56,361 nt of DNA from Wuchereria bancrofti (lineage: Eukaryota > Nematoda > Chromadorea > Rhabditida > Onchocercidae). Location of the stretch: positions 23,597,149 through 23,653,509 of the forward strand of contig SSBO01000012.1 of NCBI GenBank assembly GCA_005281725.1. The letters are read 5' to 3'. The stretch's first letter is position 1. Every line of letters starts with the position of its first letter. A program made the translations under genes and the position numbers. This document shows positions 37,071 through 51,200 of this stretch, in pieces. The notes beneath the pieces are model-generated. The model was not told the origin of the DNA. It saw only the letters and a program-made list of their open reading frames with translations, and ran no database searches.

Positions 37071-40000
37071 GTCATGCTTGAGCAGTACTTGCATGAGCAT
37101 GCATAATTAAATATAATACCAAAATGAGAAATAATATGAAAGAGAGAGAGAGAGAAAGCGAAGATGTAAAAATAGACATTTGATATTATGATAAACAAAA
37201 GTTAGCAATAATTAAAATGAATAAACAAATAGAAGAAAAAGAGTTGATGAAAAATAGAAAATAATGAAAAGCTGATCAAACTGAAATGTGCGCTAAATAT
37301 ATCATTTATGTCAACAAAATGATAGTTTTCAAACAAAAAAAAAAAAAAAGAGAAACGAATTAAATTTAAACATTAATGAGTAGTGATAGAAATCTATTTT
37401 AAAATATTTCAAAAAATAAAATATTAAAAATATTTGAAATTGGAAAAATAAAAGGTTTTTGAACAAAAATTTTTGTAATAATAAAAAAAAAATAAATAGT
37501 GCAAAATTTTTTCCAGAAAATGAATATATAATTAAAACTAAAAAATATATAAAAAATGAATATATAATTAAAACTAAAAAAAGAAGAAAGACAAAAATAA
37601 ACAAAGAAAATGAGAATAAATGTAAATGAATTTCAAAAGTATATTTCAGTATATTTATTCAAGTATACTTATTTCACACAGTGTTTTTATCCTGAGAAAA
37701 TTTAATATTCTATCATTAGGCAAAGATAATCATTAAATATTCGATATTCTATTATTTGAGTATTAACCTTTTAGTTAAATGGACAAAAGTAAGTTTCTTT
37801 TTGTTTTTCTTTTCAATGCATTTCAAATCTAATTTTAATGTATGCTTGGGCAAAAGCCGAAACAAACTAGAAATTTAAAATATGAAAAATTAAAAAGAAA
37901 AATAAAACGTTTTTCCTTTTTCTTTTAATATCTAAGCAATAAGAATATTACTTTTATTTGTTGTTTTCAGCTGAAGAAAAAAAAGAGCAAAAAGAAGTTT
38001 GTTTTAAAAAAAAATTTTTTTTTTTTTTTTTAAATAAAAACTTCAAAATGTTTGAAAAAATTTTCTAAAAATATTGCACAAAATTTTTAGAACAAACGAA
38101 TTTGAGAATATATTGCAATTTACAATAAGCACACAGAAATAATTTGAAATTTTCAGCAGAAAATATTAAAGAAAAGGGTAAGAAAATGTGAAAGAGAGAG
38201 AAGGGAGAGAGAGAGAAAGGGGAAAAATGTATAAAATAAGTAAATTTGATAAATTTAGCTTAGCTCCCGAAATATATTACATCATTTCAAGTGCTATGTA
38301 AATATGCAATTCGAATATGGGACACTGATGGACAACTATGAATTCTGGCCCATTATATGAGCCATTTTTATGAGGCTCTTATCTATTATGTTAGCCTTTT
38401 TTTTTTTTCTTTCCTTTTTCTTATTATTATTTTTTATTTTTTTGAACCATTTAAATATAATTTTATTTTCTCATTTAATTACGAATGGCACCAGATAACT
38501 AAATCATAGCTAATCATTTCGTCGAGAAACTTCTTTTTCTGGCTTCAATAAGAAATGTATTTCTTGATGAAGTAAAACAATATTTAAACATATAAGAAAA
38601 TTTTAAATTGAATAAATTAAATTTTAACACCATTTATCGCTATACTACATTTTCGTTTATAAGTAGAAAAAGGAAGAAAAGAAAAGAGTTAAAAATAAGA
38701 CAAAATGTATGGAAGCAAAATTTACATAGCAAGCAGTTTAGTTGTTTTGATTAATTTTTTTAGTAATCAAAATTATTAAATCAATTTTAAATTTTGCAAA
38801 AGACAAGAAAAAAAGTTAGTTTAAGCTTAGATTTTAATTTTCTAAGAAAAAAAAAAGAAAAATATATTTTATATTTTGATTTGTTGAAATTTTACAGTTT
38901 AATTTATAAACATTTCTCATATCGATGCTAAATTCTAACAATGAATGATTTATAGTGTGAATAAGAAAAGATAATGAGAAATGGAAAATGTAAAAAAAGT
39001 AAAAAGATAAAATTAAAATAAGAAAAATATTAGTGATAATTTTTGAGGAAAGACATCATATTGATCAAACATTGATAATTTTTAATATTAATTATTCTAT
39101 TTTTTCTTTTTTCACTTTTTTGAATAAAAAAATAAATGAGAAGTTGAATTGAAAAAGATTAAATTTTTAATTTTGTCAGAAAATTAATTATGAAATTAGC
39201 AATTTTTAATGATTTATTTTCTCTATTGCATTGGTCAAAATTAATTTTGCTTATTCGATCTGAAAACACAATGTAAAATTTAATATGAACCAAACATTTT
39301 TTTTCTCCACTTTAAAGGCTAATTAATTACGAAGAGATAATAATTTCGATGGAAAATTGATTGATTGTATTGTGTCGAATGCATTTTATAAATAAATGAA
39401 TTGATATTTTGTTTAAATTAATTGGAAAAAATTTTGCAATATTTAAAATGTTTTCTTTCTTGAAAAATTTGGTTATTCATTGACATATTTTTAAACATTT
39501 TTTTTAGTTCTTGAAAAATATGGTATTGGCATTTGGATAAGTATTTGCTCAAAATTTGTCCAATAAAAACTTTGTTTTTTTTTTCAGAAGAAAAGAATTA
39601 GATTTTATATTCAAAATTTTGAACATATATAACTAAAAAAAGAAAATTCATACCAAATTCAATTTGCACAAAATTCATGAAAAAAAAAAAATAAGAATGA
39701 CATCAAAATAAATTTATGAAAATTTTCTAACATTAGTTGAAAAAATTTTTGGTTTAAAATGAAATTCAAAAGTTTGCAATAAATGAAGAATTGATGAAAG
39801 AAATATTAATAAATTTGTATTAAAAAAAAATAAAGTAAAAAAAGGATAGAACAATGAATTTCATTTGTTTACTAAAATTATCAAGCAAAATGACATCATA
39901 AATTTTTATCATTTTTTCTTCTTTCAGAGAAAGAAGAAAAAAAAAAAACTTTTTTCTTCTTTCTTTTAATTGTAAAATTATTCCATATTGCATGACTGAA

Positions 40001-43000
40001 TTAAGACATTATATTGATAAATACTGATAAGCAACTGATAAACAATCAATAATTAATAACAATTAAAGACGATGTGAATGCATGAGACAGCTCATTTTAT
40101 TAATAAAAATTATTGATTTGTTTATTGATCTTTTTCTTAATGAATAAAAAAATTTCAAAACTAAAACTTTGCGCAGGAAAAAAAAAGTAAGAACTTAAAA
40201 AGAAAATGATTAGTTGAATTTTGAATGAAACAATGATGTAAAAGTGAAAAATGAATTTCACTTATATATGAGATAAATGGTTTCAATATTTAAATAAATT
40301 ATTATTTATCATTTCAGATAAAAGTTTGCTTTTGAAATGAAAAAAAAAAAAAAAGGATTATTGAGATGAAAAAGGAAGAAAAAGACTCATTAATTTTCCA
40401 CTTTCTGTTTCATTTTATTGAAATTAACAGAAATCAAAATTTTGTTTTGTCTTAACAACTATCCTTATTCATTCAAATAAAAGGAATGGAAATGAATTTT
40501 ACTTAAGAATAATTTAGAATCTGAATTTCAAATAATATTGGCAAGTGAAATAATTTGTTATTATTCTATTGTTGTTCAATTTTGAGTAATAAATGAAGGC
40601 AAATGAACAAAATAACATTTTTTTTTTTAAAATGCTGTTTAATTTTAATTTCATAGATAAGAACTAAATTTCAAATTTTGAGTTAATTTAAATTCAATAA
40701 TAATTATAATCACCAATGAACGTAAGCAATAATTGAGAAGAAAAACAATTTAGTTAAATATTTTAACTTTTGAATTCTTTATAAATAACTAAAAAAATAT
40801 CAGTGAAAAGTGTGTTATAAAGTTTAAAGTACATTAAATTTGATATCCATACAAAATGTTAAATGATATCCATCAGAAAACGAAAAAAAAATTTTTTTTT
40901 TAGAAGTATTTTTTAGAAGAAAAAAAATAAAAGTATTTTTCATTTCAATTTAACATATTTTTAGTTGTCAATCGTTGCGTTTGTTTATTTGTTTGTTTAT
41001 TCGTTTTTTTTTTCTGCGATAAAAATTGTAACTAAACTAATAATAACATAATTATTTTAAAATGTTTATCAAAAAAAAATTTTTTTCAAAGTGAGTTTAT
41101 TGCTAAAGTAAATAAAGAATTATCATAGCTTGTTGGTTTTGTTGGATGAAAATCCATTTTGCATAAACATCTTGCTCAAATCTGTAAAAGTAAACAACAA
41201 ATAAATGATTGTTGCTCAAAAATAAATGTATGATTTATTTATTTTAATCATTCGTTATTAATTTAAACTATCAAAAATTTTTGCGTAAAATTTCTCAAAA
41301 AGTAGAAAAAAAATTGATGCATATTACATTTGAAAAGGTTTTTATGATTTAAATAAATTTTAGCTTTTTAAAATTTATTTTTACAAAAAATTTATTGTAA
41401 AAAGAATAAAAATAGTGATTTCACTTATACTAAAATTCCATCGTCTGTTCAATAAAACAATTAAACTTTGCTATCAATTGAAAACAAAAAAAAAAAAAAC
41501 AAATAAAAAGAAAAAGCGAACAATAGGATGCAACAATTCGAGAAAATAGTTAATAATGCATAAATCCATTAGTTTCAGAATGCTTTTTCTTTTGAAAAAA
41601 TTATTGCTAGAAAATATTGAGAGGACTTTTTTCTTTTTTTTGAAAGATTTTTAGTTAAAATTTAAATTCTTTCCTTTTTTAATTTTACTTTAGTTGAACA
41701 CTTAATGATAAATGTTTGGAAAAAGCAGATAAAAAGGATATTTGTGATTTCATAATTATCAAATGCAGTTCATTTTATTTTGTCATTTTCAATGATTAAC
41801 AAATAAAATTTACAAGTTTTAGCATCAATAAGGCTTAATTTCCATATTTGAAAGTAATAAACAAAAAAAATAAACAAAAAAAGTAAACGAAAAATAAACA
41901 AAAAAAATATAAACGAAAAAAAAATATGCCAAAATAGTTTAATAAATTAACTAAGTACTAAATAATAAGTAGCTTTTGATGTCACGAATAAATGAAATTG
42001 TCACAGCTGCAAACAATAAAATTACCTTTATTGTCGTGAAAATATGGAAAGGTGTACAAATACAGGTGAAGTGGTTCAGTTATTATTTTATAACGATGAA
42101 TTTTTTTTCTTCCAACTTAAAATTGTCTTTAATTTTTTTATAATTTTCAAACTAAATTGAAGAAAAAAGCGAAAAAAAGAAAAAGGCACAAATTCTTAAA
42201 TGAAAAAAATGTGCAATTATTAAAATTGAATAAATTATAATAACGATAATATTTACATTTTGGCATAATAATATATTAACGAAAATTTTGTTGACAAAAG
42301 ATATTGTTATTTGATGAAAATTTGATCGACTTGAAAATGTTTGAAAAAATATCAAAATTCAAATTTTATTTATTAGCTAAAAATTAGTAAAGAAATTATT
42401 TATTAGATATAATTATTTAAATGAGCAATTTAATGAAATGAATGATAAATTATGATATAAATTCTTTGCAAATGATCAAAGAAATGATAGCAAAGAAGCT
42501 TTAATTTCGATTTATAATGTTTTTGCAATATTTTGTCACAAAATGCTTATCATAATTTAATTTAATTTAATTTAATTTAATCCTTAGCTTTCCTCTTTTC
42601 TTCATTTATAATACAAATACTAAATAAACTATTAGTTTCATTATTGACTCAAGTTTCTGATAATTTCTCCATCAATTAAATTCATTTCATGCATATTATT
42701 ATTATCTAAATTCATATATTATTCACATATATTATTATTATCATCTAAAAATAATAAATTCAATTTAGAACAATTTTAATTTGATAAAATTTTAACAATC
42801 ATCCATTTTGTTTATCAGTGAGACTTTGAAGATAAAAGTTCATTCATTTAAATTTATCATTAACCTTAGAGGCTTAGTATTTCACACGCGTACGTGTACG
42901 TGTATACGCATATTAAAATAAATGCACGTATACAAGTTAGGAAAAATTGCAAAACTTTACACGTTATTTTTTTATTTTAACTTTTTACTAACTATAACAT

Positions 43001-46000
43001 TTTGCATAATTGATTGCCTTAATCTTACTTTATTTCAATATTTTGTTTTTTGTTTTTTTTTCATTTTCTTTTTTTAAATGATTTATAATTGAAAAAACAT
43101 ATTTGTTAATGAAAGTGAACAATCTCTAATTTACCATATATTATGCGCATGCTTTATAAATTAGTAGCTAAATTAGTTGAAATAGCATAAATCAAATATT
43201 TCAAATATTCGATTAGATTTTAAAAGATTTCACATTTTCAATTTGAAATTTATGCATTCACTTTGTACTTTACTATGCATTATCAAATTGATTTTATTTT
43301 GCATAGTTCCTACCTAATTTATTCATCCTTAATTGTCTTTTTCATTTTTTCAAAAAAAATTTGTTATTTTGATAAGCGCAATCATAAAAATAAAAATTTT
43401 GCATAATTCATATTTACATTACTCTATTTTTTTAGAATGTTTTTATTATTATGTAATTTAAATGCTTTAGCATTATCAAATCATCTAATAATATGCTCAT
43501 TTTATTTACACTGTTTAAGAAATGAAAAAGTAATTAATAATCTGTGACAAATATCGAAATATGAGCCAGCAATATGTTTTGAATTGAATTATTAAATACA
43601 TTAAATAAACGATTTGTAATGTTATTTTCAACGTCATTAAATTGTTTTCAAATAAATTGCGATTAAAATATTAATTTTCATTTTTTTACTGTCAACTAGA
43701 AGAATTGCTATGTTGCAATTCTCTTAAATGTACCTTTATACGACATATCGACACTTTGCCAGTTAGCATACCTTGAAAAATAAAGTTCAAAAATTGCAAA
43801 ACCGGAAGGATAACCTTTTTAAGTTATTATTTTTGTATAACATAAAACACTATTTCTTACCTGCATCTATAGATTTATAATTCTAAATCAGTAATAATAA
43901 TAATAAATAACAACAATAAATAATGTCAATAAATAACAGCGATAATAAATAGCAATAATAGTTAATATTTATTAATAATAAATGATAAAAATGATAACAA
44001 TAATAATGATAATAACAGTAGCAATAGTAATAATAATAGTGAAAATGGTAATAATAACAATAATAATAATTACATTACGTTAGTTCGCAATGTTTCATAT
44101 TTGAGTTATCATTTCAAAAACGATAATCACGCTATGAGGGATAACAAAAATTTATCTGTTAATGATTATTTAATTTTAACTTAAAGTTAAACTGTAGTAA
44201 TACTGTAATCTATTAGTTTATTAAAATTTGAGTAATAATAATCACATTTTTAATAAATTGAAAACTTTTATTTCCTATATTTATTTAAAAAATTTCCTCT
44301 AACACCTCTAATAATTTCACTTTTATGTTTTTTTTTTTCCGCAAAAAAAAATCAATATTTTATTTTTTACTATTTATGCCTTAAAAGCAAAATTCAAAAT
44401 CGGACGGAAATTATCATGCAGTTGAATAAACAACTGAACTGGAAAGAAAGATTAGAAGAAAAAAAAAATAAGAATAAAAATGAAATGAGGAAAATAATTG
44501 GATGGAAATAAAAAATTTAAGTTGAAAGAGTATTTGTGTAATGAGATGAAAATATTCCGTGAAAAAAAAAAAGCGAAAACTTTTCGTTTTTTTCCTTTTC
44601 AAAAAAAAAAAAAAAAAAAAATTTTTTTTGTTTTCATTTCAATTTTATTTTTATTTCACATAAATATTTTCTATCGCTAATCTATTACGCTGTATTTTTT
44701 TAAGCAGATAAGGATAAAAATTATTTTTCATTATAGTGTTAATCTTTCATATTGTTATCAATTTAAATGAAAAAGGAGAAAAAAAAAGAAAAAGGAAAGA
44801 AAAAGAGAAAAGTTATTATTATTTAATAAATGTAAAATTATTTTTGCATAAGTTATATTAATTAATTTTGCATCAGAAAATATTGCTAATAAATAAGAAA
44901 AGATAATTGTTGAAAATAACCTTTTTTTTTTTTTAAATATTTTCCATATTTATACAATTCTTGTATGTTTTTAAGAAAGAAAAATTTCATTCTTTCATTA
45001 ATTTTTTTTTTAAATGATTAAACAACTAATTTTCATTGAAAGTGTTTAATTGGTTAACAATTTAATTGGATAATTGTTAATTTTAGTTAATTTAATCGAT
45101 AACTTCAAACACAACATGTAGCATTCAATTTAATATTTAAAGGAAAGAAAAAAACAATAACAAAGTCTTTTTTTTGCATATTTGAAATACTTTTATATTG
45201 ATTGAAAATAATGATGATAATAATTTATAGATGCAATTTAATTTTAAATTTAATTTAATTTTATTTTGATTTGCTAACTTGTTAGATACATCCAATTGAT
45301 AATTTTAAAATGATTAATTGTTAGCTTTTATATCAAAAATGCAATAAATGGCTAAATTTTAAATGTTAAATACAACCAATTTTCATTGATTATTAAAGCA
45401 TATGAAAAATTCTTATTGTTATTATTAATCTTGTATGCAAATAAATAAATAAATATTTCTATGCAATAAAAATGGTAAGAAGATGAAACTTTCATTTGAA
45501 TTGTTTCTTTTTTTTTTTTAGAATATTTAAATAACAAGAATAGTAAAGAAGCTAGAAGAAAAAGAAATTGAATATACATCAGGAAATTAATTTACTAAAT
45601 TAACTGAACATCATAGTTTGAGAATGTATCTAAATGTTATGTTACAATAATTTAGAAAATACATTTAGTTCTTTAAATATAAATCATAATTGAATTTCTT
45701 TGAAAAAGAAAAAAAAAAAAGTAAAATAAAAATGAGAAAAACATTCTGTGCTTAATAATTTCCAGTTTCATTATTATTAATCTTTGATGACTTCATCATT
45801 TTGTATCAATAATTAGCTATTAATTTCTATTCACTATGCATTAATAATTTATCAGTTATATTTAGCTCTTAATAATAAATGATCAATTTCATTCTTGCAC
45901 GTTATATGAAATTCAATGATTCAAAATTGACAATTTAATTTACACAATTAACATTCAATTAATATATTACAATATTATTATAATTCATTTTATCAATATT

Positions 46001-48250
46001 AGAAATCATTTATTACTTTTTATCCATGATGGATTATAATTTTGATAATATTTGCACTCAGTTCATAAAAATTTTCATCATCCTAAATTTTGTCTCCAGT
46101 CTAAAAGACTATCATACAGTTAATTTCTCAATTACTAGAGAGATTGCTATATAATGAGATTTGTTCTGGAAAAAAAAATTTGAAAAAGTTTTCCTAGCAA
46201 TAAAATTTGATTGCATCACAACAGTAGGTTATTAATTCTAAAGTTGATTCATTAATACGTATAGCAGCTGATTGTTAGATTTTAGTGATTTAATTAATTT
46301 AAGTGCTTTTTTTTTTCTTGCCACTTTTCTGCTATAATTTTCGATCTTTCAGAATATTTTTTGCATTTCTTTTTTTTTTTTTTAATTTAGCAATCATCAG
46401 TTTTAATAGTTGCTGTTGAAATCGATAAAAACTCGGTGATATCAAATTGATTGGTCTAATGTAATAGGAAATCATTAACTTTTTAATACGCTAATTGTTT
46501 CGCGAGTGATCGTTTATAATATAATTTAAGATAACCAATTTATTCGGATACGATTATATTCATCCTGGCTTAATTACAGGATTTAAATTAGCAAAACATC
46601 AATTTGGGTTCTGTACGCGATAAAAGCATGTAATGAAGAAATATTTTTATTACTGTATCAAACGAATGTTTAAAATTATAACATAAAAGGAAAAAATAGT
46701 TATATGTCATCTTTCAAATATAAGAAAATCAAAATAATAGCGAGATTCGAATTATTAATACTCAATAATGAACAAATGAAGATGAATAAGACTGTTATGG
46801 AATGCTTTCTTCAAATTTTCATAAGGAAACTTATCAGTTCCATTAATTTCATAATACCGAGAAGTTCATTCTTTTAGTAAAGTATAACAGGTGAAATCTC
46901 TAAAAATGCAAATTAACATCAATATTAAAGCAATAATGAGCATCTTTAACGCTAATTCAAACAATATTATCGTACTGAATTTGTAACTGAAATAAAGTAT
47001 GGATTGTACTGAAATAAAGTATGGACAGTACAAATGCAGAAAAAAAAAAGCTAAATTAAAAGTCACAATATATCACTTTCTACACTATAAAGTTCCACTT
47101 AATTTGAAGTTCTTCTTTTCTCTGCTTTTAAATTTGACAACTGATGAATATCTTTAACTTAGATAATATTCAAACTGAAATACCATTGTTGATATTTACT
47201 GCATTTAGATCATTCATATTTAGCTAAGTTAAAGAATAAAATTTTTTTCTGCTATCATTTTAAAAGAAAAGTGATGAAAAAATGAATATGCTCAGATTAC
47301 GAAAATATGCCAATACATTACGCATATATATCATATCATGAAAAAAACCTGCGCTTACCAAAGTTCTTATAAAAAATCTGAAATTATTTTTTTCATTTTT
47401 CTATAATCAAAAAAAAATTAAACTAATCACCAATTCTACTACAAAAATATGAAATATATTATTCTCTTCCTTTTCTTCTTCTAACCAGTGTCAGCTGAAA
47501 ATTCTCTCTCTATTTTTCACCAACATCATCAAATGGATGAAAGAATAAGCAAATGAAAAACATTAGTTATAAGGCTATAAGCATAATTCACCCATTCTTC
47601 CTAATGGAATGAGAAACAAAATAATTTATAATCAAATACTTTCATTTTGCATAAGTAAATATTTAAAAAGTGAGGAAACAAATATTAAAATAAGCAAAAA
47701 TAGGGAGAAAAGATAAGAAAAAAAAGTGATAACGAAATTTGAATGTGTGCGAGTTTATAAATGTAGGAGTGAAGAAAATGTAGCACTAAAAGAGAGATCC
47801 CACCAGCACAAAGTTCAACTCCCAAGTATCTTTTAAAGTAGTACAATATTAAGAAGCAATAATCAAAAACCAGTAGTTAAGAACTAATGTACTTCCCCTA
47901 ATGAACACATTTCCCCGGAAGTTCCAGTTAAATCAAAAAAGCATAATTCTAGCCAAATAAAGTCAGACATAAAACACTTTCACTATTATCCACTTCTCGT
48001 TTTAGCGTCATGAAATTATCTCGAAAAAAACTAATTGGTTTCTAGGGTATCAACTTGGGATTGAACTAGAGTACACTGTATGCATTCTAGACAAAGTCGA
48101 AGATTTTTAGGATCCATAAAAACCATAGCAGTAGCTAAGAACTAATGTACTTCCCCTATGAACACTGCCAGATGTGAGAAAGAGAAAAATAACGAAATCC
48201 TTCTCATCATTACAAAATGTTGGTTTCCGCATTTTCTAAGGATTTTTTTC
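37071..48250. other. Long gene-free AT-rich region
   Basis: About 11 kb with no credible exon. Contents include homopolymer runs, an alternating purine-pyrimidine tract (42883-42913), a TTTAA repeat near 42557-42582 and imperfect AAT/AAC trinucleotides at about 43893-44070. A small island of more balanced composition lies at 38260-38400. A 23-bp sequence present at 47878-47900 recurs at 48136-48158. The right end is presumably 3' UTR of the Tudor gene. Confidence 0.55.
42883..42913. other. Alternating purine-pyrimidine tract (Z-DNA candidate)
   Basis: Thirty-one bases alternate strictly between pyrimidine and purine, with CACACGCG followed by ACGTGTACGTG-type steps. This is the sequence type known to favour left-handed DNA under supercoiling. 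It stands out in a region that is otherwise A/T runs. Confidence 0.4.
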
Positions 48251-51200
48251 TTACGATTTATCATTGTTATCTACCAACTCGACAACCATCACATTATCAG
48301 TTCGTTTACGAAGAAACTTCAATTTGAAAAACGGTTTTTCGCATGAAACAGCATTCATAAAATGTAATAGGCTATTATTATCCTCGTTAAAGCCTATATT
48401 GATATCATCCACATTTACCAGTAAGCACGGAATTCCCATAGCTGGATGCCTTTTTGTTATTCCAGGCTGAAATTTCAAAATGATTTCCTGACTAAAAATT
48501 CATGAAAATATAAGACATTAGTTTAAGTAGCAGAATAAAACTGTTCAAATTGCATAAAAGATTATTTTATGGATGAAAACCAAGTATAGAAGAACAATGC
48601 ATATGGGAAAAAGAAAAATTGCTGAAATGCAAAATACTAAAAATATCTATTGCATTATTTTACAAATATAGTGATACATACCAAATCATCGATAGAATGA
48701 AGATCATTATAAGTGACCCTCTCATAATTACCATAATCGATATAATGCACTTCTACATTAGTATCGTATATTGCTGTAATCACTGCACGAAACATTGCTT
48801 GAAATGCACGACAATATGAAACGCAAAGAGTTCCGAGTTTCTGGAATAATCAAAATCTGGCAGACAAACGGAAACACATAAACATTTTGTTTAGAATGAA
48901 TAGGAAGTATTGCAAAGTTTCATCACTTATATATTGCATTCATTATGTCTCTATTATACCATCTATCATCGATCTGGAGGTGGATCTCTATTGAAAAAAA
49001 AAAATAAAGTTCTCAAACTAAATCACATTGCCAAGGAATATGGCGGATACCGTTGATACGTAATTTGTAATAATAAATTTACAAAAGCATCAGAAAATAT
49101 TAAAAAATAACGAACAATATCTTTCCTTGGTAATGGTTCAACAGCTGCCAGGCAATCTAAATACTGATCAATAATATCCAATAGCTTATCTTCTTGAATT
49201 TGCACAAAGAAGAGTGGCCAATTTTGATTTGACCAATCATCATCGCTTCTTTTTACAGTATATACTCTCTGTTCTACCACTTCTATATATGGCACATAGG
49301 ACTGTAAAAATAGAGTAATTACCAAAAGCATCATTATCATGAATATTCTATTAGTTTTATTCATAACACATTTTAACAGCAGTAAAACAAGGAAATGACT
49401 GAGATTATTTCATAAAGACTTTTTTTTCTGACCTTACTACCAGACTATACACACTTCGAAATGACCAAAGACATTTGGGTCATCAAGTAAAATTCTCACT
49501 GAATCTCAATTCTTTTCTACTTCATTTTATTTCACAGTAGTCTTCTGGCAGCACAATTTATTTTATTCATTTTTTTTTTTCATTTAACTGTATGAAGCTA
49601 TGATACCAAACAAATTGCAAGCCGAAATTCTAGTTAGAAAAACCTTGATAAGAAAGCAAACGATTTGTAAGCTAGTAATAGTAAGTCTATATGAATTCGA
49701 GCTTTACAACTTCAAATCTCGTTATCTGACTACATTACAATAATCACAGTACCACTTTATATTAGTAGTATTAATAACAACAAGAATATTAATAAGTGTC
49801 GGTAAAAAGAACGGTTTAAATGATAACCATTAACCATTAATATAATTATTATAGCTCATGATTTTATGATTACAGCTAATGCTGTGACATTCCCTTCTTA
49901 TCACCTTTATCCTCAGAAACAAAGTCAAAAAATAAAATAATAGGAAAAAGATTCATAAAAATAATATTTAATAGAAAACTCACCTCATATTTTAGGGATC
50001 TAATGAAATGGTAGTCGTTGAATTTAAATGCTGACAAATTATCCGCCTTAAGATTGGCTACGTTTTGATTATCTTCATTCTGAAATCAACATAAGCAAAT
50101 AATGATTAGCGCCTGCTTCCATTTAGAAAAACCAGTAATCTGGCAATGGCTAATTTATGTTATGGTACACTTAGCATCAATTTCCTAAAAAGACCTCCAA
50201 AATATCAATTGCTAAGCCACTTTATCAATTCATTGGATCAAAGTGTTGTGACGTCCTATTTATAAGCATTCTACTTTTTGCTGAAATATCTTTTTACTGA
50301 ATAGCCAAAGATAATATTTTACAGTTCAGAGAAAAACATTGGAAATGTAAAAAGATGATCTAAAAAGAATTCGAAAGGGATAACTGCAGTCGACATAAAA
50401 CCGTGTGTTAATAATCTAAATGCACGAAGATCTAACAATATAATAATATATACTGATTAATGAGCTTAATTAGAACTAGTAAGATTCATCTCATTTCTTA
50501 CCTCATTTAAAGTATCACAAATTGTAGCGTTTCTAAAATGCGAGATTGTTGGTGCGCACTGTGAAATTGCTGGTGCGCATTGCGATATTGTTGGTGCGCA
50601 CTGTGACATTACTGGTACGCAATGCGAGATTGCTGGCATGCATTGAGAGACTGCTGGTATACATCGCGAGATTGCTGGCATGCATTGCGAGATTGCTGGT
50701 GCATACTGTCGTTCTGTTTCTTGCATCAGATAACCATTTCTATCACGCGAACGATGTATGTACAATGCTTTCTGTAAAAAGACTACAACTTCCATATCAG
50801 CTAAACATTCAAGAACATCTCAAAACAATACTTACAACTCTTTGTAATTTTTCTACCACAGAATTAAATTTAAAGCAAAAATATTTCAGCTTCATCCTTT
50901 CTCTGTTAAGTGTTATAAAAAAATACTGAGAATCGGCAAGATTTTACTATCCTAACTGGTTTATGATTAAACTTTCCTATATAGTTCAGGACCAGAGTTT
51001 ACTCTAAAAAAATTTGAATAAGACCTCTTGTATTTCACGAAGTGAAATAGGTTCTGCTGAAAAATATCCAGCGCCATTAGAATTTAATCGATTACCGTTT
51101 TCTGATCCTTGTTCAACATGTTGGATAGCGTATTCTGCACCGGCTAAGTCCAAAAAAGGCAAGTGAACGAAATAATTTATAATTTTTTTTACCACAGAAT

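Noticed and set aside
37329..37604. Phe/Leu-rich minus-strand frame resembling a membrane protein
   Set aside because: The product of A-rich DNA read on the other strand; the composition is simply poly-T codons.
48619..48819. Plus-strand frame of 66 codons
   Set aside because: The antisense shadow of the exon encoding the canonical C-terminal Tudor core ([10 protein letters not shown]).
50546..50929. Plus-strand frame of 127 codons with LLVR/LLAC repeats
   Set aside because: The antisense of the 21-bp coding minisatellite in the Tudor gene; the minus-strand frame has correct splice phases on both sides.
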